Shown: positions 1 through 7,602 of the stretch, piece by piece | How positions within the stretch are numbered: the stretch's first letter is position 1 | How the letters are laid out: every line of letters begins with the position of its first letter | NCBI GenBank assembly: GCA_012512865.1 | Contig: JAAZDH010000206.1 | Coordinates: 1 to 22,531, forward strand | DNA length: 22,531 nt | Source of the DNA: Clostridiaceae bacterium | GTDB taxonomy: Bacteria > Bacillota > Clostridia > Acetivibrionales > DUMC01 | Direction of reading: 5' to 3' | The notes under the pieces: model-generated | Database searches by the model: none | What the model was told of the DNA's origin: nothing | Seen by the model: only the letters and a program-made list of their open reading frames with translations | Translations under genes and position numbers: made by a program

Positions 1-39
1 CACACTCGCCATCCATGGCTTAAGGTGACGGCTCGCCAC

Positions 40-122
40 ATCCATGTGGCGAATTACGGATTTTTTCTGGCCTTAAGCACAACTATCCATAAGCTTTGCT
101 CCAATATTAGCCTCCGGAAGTC
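40..122. repeat. 83-bp direct repeat, copy 1
   Basis: This copy matches 291-373 at all but one position (A at 89, G at 340), with the copies offset by 251 bp. Only this copy carries the full GCCACAT-CC-ATGTGGC palindrome at 35-50. A related palindrome, GCCAT-CC-ATGGC, lies at 8-19. I see no reading frame in it. It looks like a dispersed extragenic repeat unit; the family is unknown to me. Confidence 0.85.
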
Positions 123-141
123 ATCACGCCATGGAGTTTGC

Positions 142-168
142 GTGACACGGGGACGGGGGTACTGTCAC
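142..168. repeat. GC-rich inverted repeat GTGACA/TGTCAC
   Basis: GTGACA (142-147) and TGTCAC (163-168) flank a G-rich loop containing GGGGACGGGGG. GTGACACGGGGACGG-type sequences recur between genes in many Clostridia, where REP-like repeats are often tied to IS200-like transposases. That link is from memory and inference; no transposase is present here. Confidence 0.4.
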
Positions 169-290
169 AATGGCACTTCTTAATTGATGAAATTGTCTCA
201 CTGTATAGAAAGGTTTAAGGTGTATAGAATTTGGGATTTAGGAAAAAGGTATCAAAGGTTGTGGAATGGATAAGGGTGGTGGGTTGGGAT

Positions 291-373
291 ATCCATGTGG
301 CGAATTACGGATTTTTTCTGGCCTTAAGCACAACTATCCGTAAGCTTTGCTCCAATATTAGCCTCCGGAAGTC
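291..373. repeat. 83-bp direct repeat, copy 2
   Basis: Second copy of the unit at 40-122, with one mismatch. The left palindrome arm is missing, because the sequence before it is GGGTTGGGAT instead of GGCTCGCC. It ends about 90 bp before the putative gyrA promoter. The near identity of the copies points to recent duplication or conversion. Confidence 0.85.
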
Positions 374-440
374 GTTTTGTCATATTATGCGTCATATAAA
401 TTAAATACACTCCCCCCGGTTTTGTCCATTTTGACAGGAA

Positions 441-469
441 TTAAAAATTTAATTAAAATATAGTATAAT
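441..469 (+). promoter_or_regulatory. putative gyrA promoter
   Basis: A perfect TATAAT lies at 464-469. At the 17-bp spacing the -35 is a weak TTAAAA (441-446). A perfect TTGACA sits at 431-436, but 27 bp from the -10, too far for a standard sigma-A promoter. Transcription would begin near 476, giving a leader of about 120 nt before gyrA. Confidence 0.45.
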
Positions 470-480
470 AGTGCCAGGAA

Positions 481-528
481 GGATAAACTAAGGAAGCGGA
501 AGCAAAGCGTAAGAAGCAAAGTTTATCC
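481..528 (+). other. gyrA leader stem-loop
   Basis: GGATAAACT (481-489) is exactly complementary to AGTTTATCC (520-528). The 30-nt loop is purine-rich and built of near-repeats of AAGCGGAAGC / AAAGCGTAAG; a similar AACGTAAGCGAAGCGG follows at 534. It lies inside the predicted gyrA leader. It may be a regulatory or transcript-stabilising hairpin; no known riboswitch class is recognised. Confidence 0.4.
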
Positions 529-596
529 ATAAAACGTAAGCGAAGCGGGTAAAATTTTTCCAGGAAACCCAAACCGGGGAAGGAGTATGTGGCAGA

Positions 597-3059
597 ATGG
601 CAAATGAAGAAGTAAAGAACCAGCAAAGGATAATACCTGTTGATATTGAAAATGAAATGAAGAAAAGTTTCATAGATTATGCCATGAGCGTTATAGCGGA
701 CAGGGCACTGCCTGATGTCAGGGACGGCTTAAAGCCGGTGCACAGGAGAATATTGTACTCCATGTATTTACTTGGTTTTACGCCGGACAAGCCTTACAGG
801 AAATGCGCCTCGACGGTCGGTGAAGTGCTTGGGAAGTTTCATCCCCATGGTGATGCCGCGGTATACGACAGCCTTGTAAGGATGGCACAGGACTTTTCCA
901 TGAGGTATCCCTTGGTTGACGGGCACGGCAATTTCGGTTCGATGGACGGGGATGCGCCTGCAGCAATGAGGTATACCGAGGCCAGGCTTTCCAGGATTGC
1001 CATGGAGATGCTTGTAGATATAAACAAGGATACGGTTGATTTCAAGCCTAATTTCGATGAACGGGAAATGGAACCCACGGTCCTTCCTTCCAGGTTCCCC
1101 AACCTCCTCGTGAACGGGTCTTCGGGGATAGCGGTGGGAATGGCTACAAACATACCTCCCCACAACCTGGGAGAGGTTATCGATGGCATAATAGCTTTAA
1201 TTGATAATCCTGGAATGACCATAGGGGAGCTTAATAAAATCATAAAAGCCCCTGATTTTCCCACAGGCGGGATTATCACAGGCAGGCAGGGTATCAAGGA
1301 TGCCTATGAAACGGGAAAAGGAAGGATAGTTGTAAGGGCAAAGGCCAATATTGAGCAGCTGGACGGGAGCAGGCAGCGGATAATCGTATCCGAATTGCCG
1401 TACCAGGTTAACAAGGCCAAGCTTGTGGAAAAAATCGCGCACCTGGTAAAAGAAAGGAAAATTGACGGTATTTCGGATTTGAGGGATGAGTCTGACAGGA
1501 GTGACCCGGTGAGGATTGTTATAGAGTTAAAAAGGGACGCCAACGCCAACGTGGTTTTGAACCAGCTTTACAGGAATACCGAGATGCAGAACGCATTTAA
1601 CGTAAACATGCTTGCCCTTACCCAAACACCGGACGGGAAGTATGAGCCGCGGGTGTTGAACTTGAAGGAGGCCCTTGATTATTATATACAGCACCAGGTT
1701 TCCGTTGTTAAGAGGAGAACGGCCTTTGACCTTGAAAAAGCGGAAGCAAGTGCCCACATATTGGAAGGATTAAGAATAGCGATAGACAACCTTGATGAAG
1801 TTATCCGGATAATCAGGACATCGCGCAGTGAGCAGGTTGCAAAAGAAAGGCTGCAGGAAGCTTTTAACTTAAGCGAAAGGCAGGCCCAGGCAATTGTTGA
1901 CATGAGGCTTGGAAGGCTTACCGCCTTGGAAAGGGAAAAGCTGGAGGCCCAGTACCAAGAACTGCTGGAAAAGATAAAGTATTACAAGGCCGTGCTGGCG
2001 GATGAACGGCTGGTGAACGGGATTATAAAAGAAGAGATTGCTGAAATTAAAAAGAAGTATGCCGATGAAAGAAGAACGGCTATAACCGCCGAGGAAGAGG
2101 AAATCGCGGAAGAGGATTTAATCCGCGAGGAAGAAAGCGCCATAACCCTTACCCACTACGGGTACATAAAAAGAATGCCTGCCGATACCTACAAGAGCCA
2201 GAGGAGGGGAGGCAAGGGAATACACGGCCTTACTACCAGGGAAGAGGATTTTGTTACAGAATTATTCATAACCTCCACCCATGATTACATATTATTCTTT
2301 ACTAGCAAGGGCAAGGTTTACAGGCTGAAGGCATACCAGGTGCCGGAGGCTGGAAGGCAGGCAAGGGGGACTGCAATTGTAAATCTCCTGGAAATCGGCC
2401 AGGACGAGAAAATAACCGCGGTAATACCCGTGAAAGAATACCGGGAAGGGCAATACCTTTTCATGGCCACAAGGCAGGGCCTGGTAAAAAAGACGGATAT
2501 CATGGAATACAATAATATAAGAAAAGGAGGCCTTGTCGCCGTCTCCCTGAGGGAAGATGACGAGCTGATAGAAGTCAAGCTTACCGATGGCACGAAGGAT
2601 ATAATTCTTGTTACGCAAAACGGCATGTCCATCAGGTTCAATGAATCGGAGGTGAGGGCTACCGGCCGGGTGTCCCAGGGAGTCAAGGGAATAAACCTCC
2701 GGGAGGGTGACCAGGTTATCGGGATGGCGGAATCCTTACCTTCCGACGAAGATGCGTACCTGCTCACGGTTACCGAGAATGGCTTCGGGAAGAGAACGCC
2801 TTTAAACGAATACAGGCCTCAATCCAGGGGCGGGATAGGCATCCTTACGTACAGGATCACGGGGAAAACCGGCAGGCTTGCAGGAATGAGGCTGGTATAC
2901 GAAGATGATGATGTCATGCTGATAAGCACGGACGGCACCATAATAAGGCTCAACGTAAGCGAAATCAGCATATTGAGCAGGGCAACCCAGGGAGTGACCC
3001 TTATGAAGGTGGATGACGACAGCAAGGTCGTGAGCGTTGCCAGGGTGGAAGCGGACTAG
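597..3059 (+). CDS. gyrA: DNA gyrase subunit A
   Basis: Breakage-reunion subunit of DNA gyrase, which acts with GyrB to introduce negative supercoils using ATP. The 820-residue protein has the N-terminal winged-helix/tower region with the active-site tyrosine in AAMRYTEAR (Tyr126), then the coiled-coil region (about 380-500) and the six-bladed beta-pinwheel C-terminal domain. The GyrA box QRRGGKG at 535-541 separates it from ParC. The start ATG follows AAGGAG (580-585) with an 11-nt gap; the nearer ATG (587) and GTG (589) are out of frame and stop quickly. It ends with TAG. The residue matching E. coli Ser83 is Ala87 in HPHGDAAVYD. gyrB is not seen upstream in this window, and the gene converges with the minus-strand operon that follows. 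Confidence 0.98.
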   Translation: MANEEVKNQQRIIPVDIENEMKKSFIDYAMSVIADRALPDVRDGLKPVHRRILYSMYLLGFTPDKPYRKCASTVGEVLGKFHPHGDAAVYDSLVRMAQDFSMRYPLVDGHGNFGSMDGDAPAAMRYTEARLSRIAMEMLVDINKDTVDFKPNFDEREMEPTVLPSRFPNLLVNGSSGIAVGMATNIPPHNLGEVIDGIIALIDNPGMTIGELNKIIKAPDFPTGGIITGRQGIKDAYETGKGRIVVRAKANIEQLDGSRQRIIVSELPYQVNKAKLVEKIAHLVKERKIDGISDLRDESDRSDPVRIVIELKRDANANVVLNQLYRNTEMQNAFNVNMLALTQTPDGKYEPRVLNLKEALDYYIQHQVSVVKRRTAFDLEKAEASAHILEGLRIAIDNLDEVIRIIRTSRSEQVAKERLQEAFNLSERQAQAIVDMRLGRLTALEREKLEAQYQELLEKIKYYKAVLADERLVNGIIKEEIAEIKKKYADERRTAITAEEEEIAEEDLIREEESAITLTHYGYIKRMPADTYKSQRRGGKGIHGLTTREEDFVTELFITSTHDYILFFTSKGKVYRLKAYQVPEAGRQARGTAIVNLLEIGQDEKITAVIPVKEYREGQYLFMATRQGLVKKTDIMEYNNIRKGGLVAVSLREDDELIEVKLTDGTKDIILVTQNGMSIRFNESEVRATGRVSQGVKGINLREGDQVIGMAESLPSDEDAYLLTVTENGFGKRTPLNEYRPQSRGGIGILTYRITGKTGRLAGMRLVYEDDDVMLISTDGTIIRLNVSEISILSRATQGVTLMKVDDDSKVVSVARVEAD

Positions 3060-3154
3060 GGTTTCCATGATGCTGGAATTTGCTGTTAAACTGTATATTT
3101 TGCCTATTAAAAATTCATATAATAAAAAACGCTAAGATTTCGCTAATTAAATTC

Positions 3155-4177
3155 TTAGACCACGCTGCATAACGCCCGTATGTTTTCTCCCGGTGTTCCT
3201 GGAGAAACACCGCCGCCTGCCGACAATATAAACCCGGGTATATCCTTGTTGTCCCTTATGCACTCCAGGGCCTTTTCCCTGACCAGGTCTTGGCTTCCTT
3301 CCGCGAGTACCTGGAGGGGTGGTACATTCCCCATCAGGCACACCTTGCTGCCTGCCATTTTCCTTACGTTGGCTATATTTTGCAGGTGGGTGAAATTAAA
3401 TATATTAACCCCCAACTCTTCCAGGAACTCGTAGGATACCGGGTTGTCGGTATCGTTGTGATATATCTTCACCATGCCAGGGAAACTGGAAAATACCTGC
3501 TTAAAGTAAGGAAGCGCAAACTCGATGAAATCTTCCCTGGATATGAAACCTGCCACGTCATCCAGGACCATGATGCCTTCTACATCCTTTAGCACATCCA
3601 TTTGGGCCTCCAGCCATATTATTATGAACTTGCAAATAAGCTTAAGCAGTTTATGGGTGTTTTCAGGGTCTATCTTTAGCCCTACGAGGAAATTTGTAAG
3701 CCCCATGATATGTGCTGCTATTGTATACGGCCCCCTGGATGCTACAACCTTTATGGTATACCCCATTTCGTTTACCATATGGTTTATGTGCTTGTAAACA
3801 TTCAGGGCAAGGGGCATGAGGCCGTCTGCCCGGGGGTTTGGAATATCCAGGCTGCTGATTTCCCCGGCGGATTTGATAGCCGGGTATATCTGGGGCAAAG
3901 TATTCTCGTAAAATCTTACCTTGCACCCGAAACCCGAAGGCTCAGTGGCCATGCCAAATTCAACCCAGAAACCCGGGAGAAATATTATACCGGGGAAGTC
4001 TTGAATCACCTTTAAATTTGCCCACAGCCATTTTTCCGGGAAAGAAAAATAATCCAGCATGGAAATCCCCGTGTATCCCGGTATCCACGGGCTGTCAACT
4101 ATCAAGGCAACCGGGAGCCGCTCCTGCTTTTTTATGACAGCACAATCCTTGATTATGTTCCACTTTGTCAAATCCAT
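3155..4177 (-). CDS. UroD/MtaA-like protein (uroporphyrinogen decarboxylase family)
   Basis: A 340-residue cytoplasmic TIM-barrel protein of the HemE/MtaA superfamily. Family signatures are KIYHNDTD (238-244), the GNVPPLQVLAEG stretch (283-294) and the C-terminal ILSAGGGVSPGTPGENI (317-333). True HemE makes coproporphyrinogen; the many paralogues in fermentative Clostridia include cobamide-dependent methyltransferases and proteins of unknown role beside sugar genes. The methyltransferase zinc ligands, usually HxC plus a Cys in the SxGC/PPGTP region, are not intact: position 242 is Asp and the C-terminal Cys is Gly. Haem synthesis is therefore unlikely and zinc-thiolate chemistry doubtful. It is the last gene of the minus-strand operon, 118 nt after the dehydrogenase. 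The start has AAGGA very close upstream. Family is secure, function unknown. Confidence 0.8.
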   Translation of the reverse strand: MDLTKWNIIKDCAVIKKQERLPVALIVDSPWIPGYTGISMLDYFSFPEKWLWANLKVIQDFPGIIFLPGFWVEFGMATEPSGFGCKVRFYENTLPQIYPAIKSAGEISSLDIPNPRADGLMPLALNVYKHINHMVNEMGYTIKVVASRGPYTIAAHIMGLTNFLVGLKIDPENTHKLLKLICKFIIIWLEAQMDVLKDVEGIMVLDDVAGFISREDFIEFALPYFKQVFSSFPGMVKIYHNDTDNPVSYEFLEELGVNIFNFTHLQNIANVRKMAGSKVCLMGNVPPLQVLAEGSQDLVREKALECIRDNKDIPGFILSAGGGVSPGTPGENIRALCSVV

Positions 4178-4298
4178 AATTCCTTGTTAACCCCCCCTAG
4201 CAGTGGAATGCCATATTATGCTTTCCTTTGTTTTACTATGCTTTCTTTTGTTTGAAATCCATAATTTTGCTTGTCTGCAAAACCATAATTCCCTGTTA
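4169..4298 (-). repeat. reiterated translation-initiation region before the UroD-like gene
   Basis: On the minus strand a GGAATTATGG-type block occurs at about 4290-4283 and 4181-4174, with a related AAAATTATGGATTT at about 4266-4256. The last ATG (4177) starts the UroD-like gene. The first ATG (4286) opens a 16-codon frame ending in TAG at 4236. Between them lies a near-tandem AAAGAAAGCATAGTAAAAC / AAAGGAAAGCATAATATG repeat. It looks like local duplication of a ribosome-binding and start segment. Confidence 0.5.
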
Positions 4299-5378
4299 AA
4301 TATCCTCCAGGCGGATTGCATTTTTTTGCGCAATCAGCGCCAATTCAATTGCATGGAAAATATGCTCCTGGCTCATGGCATTTTCCGTACCGTCAAGGCA
4401 GTCACGGATGAATTCCCCGAAAAACGGGTAACCGCGGGTGTTCGCAACTTTCCAGCGGTATTCTCCCTCGTGGTTTACCAGGATAACATGGTCCGGGTCG
4501 GAATCGCTGGCAACATCAAGGTATTTTCTAAGCTCGATGTAGCCATCCGTGCCGATTATGAAGGTGCGACCGTCGCCCCATGTGCCAAGGCCGTCGGGTG
4601 TAAACCAATCCACCCTGAAATACCCGGCAGCCCCGTTGTCGCAGCTTATCATCGCATCCCCGTAATCCTCGAAATCGGGGTAATCCTTGTAGTGGTAATT
4701 TGCCACCCTGATGCAGGTTACCGTACCCTTGCTTGCCCCTGCAAAGAACAGTATTTGTTCTACCTGGTGGCAGCCAAGGTCCACGAGAATACCCCCGTAT
4801 CTTTTCTTGTCAAAAAACCAGGCCGGACGTTTATCCAGGCTGATACGGTGGGGGCCGCACCCCATAACATGTATGACCCGCCCTATGGCACCTTGCTTTA
4901 CCAAATCCCCGGCATACACCGCCGCTTCAACGTGAAGCCTTTCACTGTAATATACACCGAACTTCTTTCCCGTTTCCTTTACAACCTTGCGGGCCTCGTT
5001 CAATTGGTCCATTGACACGAAGGGCGGCTTGTCAGTGAAGTAATGCTTGCCGTGCAGTATCGCTTTTACGCCGAGCGGGCCCCGCTGGTCGGGAACGGGG
5101 GCGGAAGCTATTAGTTTTATATTCGAGGATTCCAGCACCTCTTCTTCGCAGCGGGCGGCAGCAGCCTCCGGGAACTGTTTCCTGAAAGCTTCCACCTTGG
5201 CGGCATCCGGGTCCCAAACCATGCAGATGTCCGCCCCGGCCTCGGACAGCCCGTTGCACATCCCGTAAATATGTCCGTGGTCCAGCCCTATTACCCCGAC
5301 GGGAAATTCATTCTTGCCGCAAACCGGCATGCTCTTGCCTTTTGGAGCATAGCTGTATCCTTCTTTTTTCCCTGTCAT
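4296..5378 (-). CDS. Gfo/Idh/MocA-family oxidoreductase
   Basis: NAD(P)-dependent sugar, polyol or inositol dehydrogenase-like enzyme of 360 residues. The Rossmann signature VGVIGLDHGH (27-36) is atypical: a GLDHGH loop in place of GxGxxG, after a roughly 25-residue N-terminal extension. The usual EKP is DKPP. The C-terminal domain has the family pattern GGILVDLGCHQVEQILFFAG, with the expected His. The start is fixed by GGGAGG (5387-5392 on the complement) 8 nt before ATG. It sits between dctM and the UroD-like gene and is intact although the upstream transporter genes are broken. Presumed role: oxidation of the compound the TRAP system once imported, or its derivative. The substrate cannot be read from sequence. 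Confidence 0.88.
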   Translation of the reverse strand: MTGKKEGYSYAPKGKSMPVCGKNEFPVGVIGLDHGHIYGMCNGLSEAGADICMVWDPDAAKVEAFRKQFPEAAAARCEEEVLESSNIKLIASAPVPDQRGPLGVKAILHGKHYFTDKPPFVSMDQLNEARKVVKETGKKFGVYYSERLHVEAAVYAGDLVKQGAIGRVIHVMGCGPHRISLDKRPAWFFDKKRYGGILVDLGCHQVEQILFFAGASKGTVTCIRVANYHYKDYPDFEDYGDAMISCDNGAAGYFRVDWFTPDGLGTWGDGRTFIIGTDGYIELRKYLDVASDSDPDHVILVNHEGEYRWKVANTRGYPFFGEFIRDCLDGTENAMSQEHIFHAIELALIAQKNAIRLEDI

Positions 5379-5486
5379 GTAAATCGCCTCCCGAAGATTG
5401 TCTCGTGTTAATCCCGAAATATAACCTAGTCTCGAAAGATAACCTGGTAAAGTATAACCCCTGGCAATGGAGCTTTAGCCTTAACC

Positions 5487-6773
5487 TTAAAGGTTCCCCA
5501 GGAGTGACGGCAGCCACGTGGTCAGCCACGGCAGGTACAGAATTGCTATGGCCACTAAAATAATAAATATAAAATATGGTATAAGCGGCTTGACACTCTT
5601 TTCAAGGGGAAGTTTTGCAATACCGCAGCTTATAAATAAGAACGTACCCACCGGCGGGGTGATGGCACCCATTTGCATCACTATAACCATGAGTATTCCA
5701 TAGTGTATGGGATTGAAACCAAAAGCATTGCCGATACCCAGTATTGTCGGTGCAAACATTGCTATCAGCACCGTGGGGTCCAGGAAACATCCAAGCACTA
5801 CAAGAACCAGCATTATGAAATATGAGGCAAGGTAAGGGTTTCCTATAACATTTACCGCGAAATTAAGCACCTGTTCCTGGAAATGCAGCCGCACGAAGAC
5901 GTTGCCCAGGACACCCGCACCTGCTATTGTCATCATTACCACGGACGTGGTGATCGCCGAATCCAGGATGATTTTCGGGACATCTTTAAGCTTGAGCTAG
6001 TGGGATATGAAAAACCCTTAAAAAAGGCCGTACAAAATTGTCAGCACTCCTGATTCTGTTGCGCTCACGATACCGAATACGATACCGCATATGATAATCA
6101 AGGGCATTATCAATGCACCTATGGAATCAATAAATGTTTTGAAGAAATTCCGCCACGTAAACTTTATTACCGGGATATTGTACTTTCTTACCTTGTAAAA
6201 TGCATAGTTTATCAACATCATTCCAATGGTAAGAATTATACCGGGCACATAGCCGGCGAGGAACAAGGTTCCAATCGGGAGGTCCGTATAATATGAATAA
6301 AGTATCATTGCAATGCTGGGCGGTATAATGGGGCTTAACATGGCAGAGGCCGCGGTAACTGCCACTGAATAGTCTTCATCATAGCCTTGTTTTACCATTG
6401 TCGGGATAAGCATTCCACCGATGGCGGAAGCGTCAGCGGCACCTGAACCCTGAATGCTGCCGAATAATGCCGATGATACGATGTTTACGTGGCCAAGGCC
6501 GCCTTTAAATTGTCCCATTATGGCATTGGCGAAATTAACCAGCTTGCCGGTAATTTTTCCCCCTGTCATCAGGTTGCCGGCAAGGATAAAGAAGGAGATT
6601 GCCATGAGGGTAAAGGAATTCAGGCTTTCAAACATCTTTATTATCACCAGGGCAGGCGGAATATCCATTGCCAGGATGAAAATTATGCCTGTTATGAAAA
6701 GAGATATGAAAATTGGAAAACCCAGGCCTATGAAAAGCAACGTGATAATAAAAATTAATAATATTTGTAACAT
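5487..6773 (-). pseudogene. dctM: TRAP transporter large permease DctM, interrupted by two in-frame stops
   Basis: Large membrane subunit (12-helix type) of a TRAP importer, which takes up acids with sodium coupling. One frame of 428 sense-length positions spans the gene, exactly the family length. It is broken by TAA at 6018-6020 (after YGLF) and TAG at 5997-5999 (between GFFISH and LKLKDVP). Both sides and the six codons between still read as DctM: ALFGSIQGSGAADASAIG, AMLSPIIPPS, MVMMTIAGAG, GAITPPVGTFLF. No indel is needed. The start has AGGAGG (6779-6784) 5 nt upstream. Most likely a recent nonsense pseudogene; readthrough is the alternative. The N-terminal 251 codons or the C-terminal part would be non-functional alone. 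Confidence 0.85.
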
Positions 6774-6847
6774 AAAAACCTCCTGCTAGTAAAGAGATTT
6801 TGGTTGTTATTCATGTAGTGTAATTCCGCTTATTCAAGCAACCCTTG

Positions 6848-7426
6848 TCAAGTGATATTAGCTGTTCTTGTATTCCCGTCATCCTTGTCAAGAGGTATTA
6901 TTGATTCCTGGGGGCATTGGACTTCATTCTTTTTAGAAAAAGGATGCTCACCGTAAATAAGTATCAACACGTAATCAATAAGAAGATAAAAACACCCTAC
7001 CGGGATGGCCGCATAGAACCATGCCATGGACATTTTTACATTCAACAGGGATGTCTGGATGTTATCCATAGTGCGCAATATGCCAAAGTATGTAAGATAG
7101 CCAAGGGTTGCAACAACAACCAGATTTGCTATCTTGCGTACTATGTTCCCCAGTTTTTTAGGCATGTGTTTTTCAATTAGGAAAGAAACGCACAGGTGCA
7201 AACCTTCCTTTGCAGCAAGGCTTGCCGCCATGAACGAAACCCACAGGCTGGTTAAACGTATGAGTTCATCCCCCCATGGGAATGCCCTTAAACCCAACTA
7301 GGCAAAATACCTTAATATTACCTGTATTGTACACAAGCCAACCATGAAGGCGACACAGGAAATTATGACGACTGTACGAATCCTGTCAAGGACGAAATAA
7401 ATATTTTTTAAGATTTTTTTTGCCAT
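6848..7426 (-). pseudogene. dctQ: TRAP transporter small permease DctQ with an in-frame TAG
   Basis: Small four-helix subunit that partners DctM. The frame starts at ATG 7426 after AAGGTGG (7431-7437 on the complement) and reads MAKKILKNIYFVLDR through the first helix to RYFA. A TAG at 7298-7300 follows, and the frame continues without shift as LGLRAFPWGDELIR, the conserved region after helix 1. Total 192 codons to the natural TAA, a normal DctQ size. A protein started after the TAG would lack the first helix. The gene lies 74 nt before dctM. It shares its nonsense-type damage with dctM and dctP. Confidence 0.8.
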
Positions 7427-7457
7427 CAAAACCACCTTTTCACGTAAAACGATTTTT

Positions 7458-7500
7458 TTGCGGAGCTTGCCGGGTTTTTAAAACCCGGCAAGCTCCGCAA
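7458..7500. other. perfect 21-bp inverted repeat (dctP-dctQ intergenic hairpin)
   Basis: Arms 7458-7478 and 7480-7500 are exact complements separated by a single T, with GC-rich outer parts (GCGGAGCTTGCCGGG) and an A/T loop. On the minus strand, the direction of the operon, the hairpin is followed by a run of A rather than U, so it is not a standard intrinsic terminator. Its place directly after dctP fits an mRNA-stabilising or attenuating stem-loop that would give more binding protein than permease. Confidence 0.85.
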
Positions 7501-7602
7501 TGCCACCGCCGAGCAAACAAGCAAGCAAGATCAATGTCCAGCAACATCAAATAAGCTCAACATCTTATATCAACATCCAATATTAGCCACAGTTTATTAT
7601 CA

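Noticed and set aside
431..469. TTGACA at 431 paired with TATAAT at 464 as a strong promoter
   Set aside because: The spacing is 27 bp, outside the usual range, so only the -10 with a weak -35 at 441 was called.
768..1549. Long open frames opposite gyrA and other genes
   Set aside because: They are shadows of well-supported coding frames, with no ribosome sites and no recognisable domains.
3060..3154. Bidirectional terminator between gyrA and the UroD-like gene
   Set aside because: Only a 6-bp CTAAGA/TCTTAG inverted repeat is visible, with no GC-rich stem or U-tract.
7458..7500. Intrinsic terminator at the perfect hairpin
   Set aside because: The sequence after the hairpin is A-rich in the operon direction; in the plus direction it is followed by TGCC. 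No U-tract on either strand.
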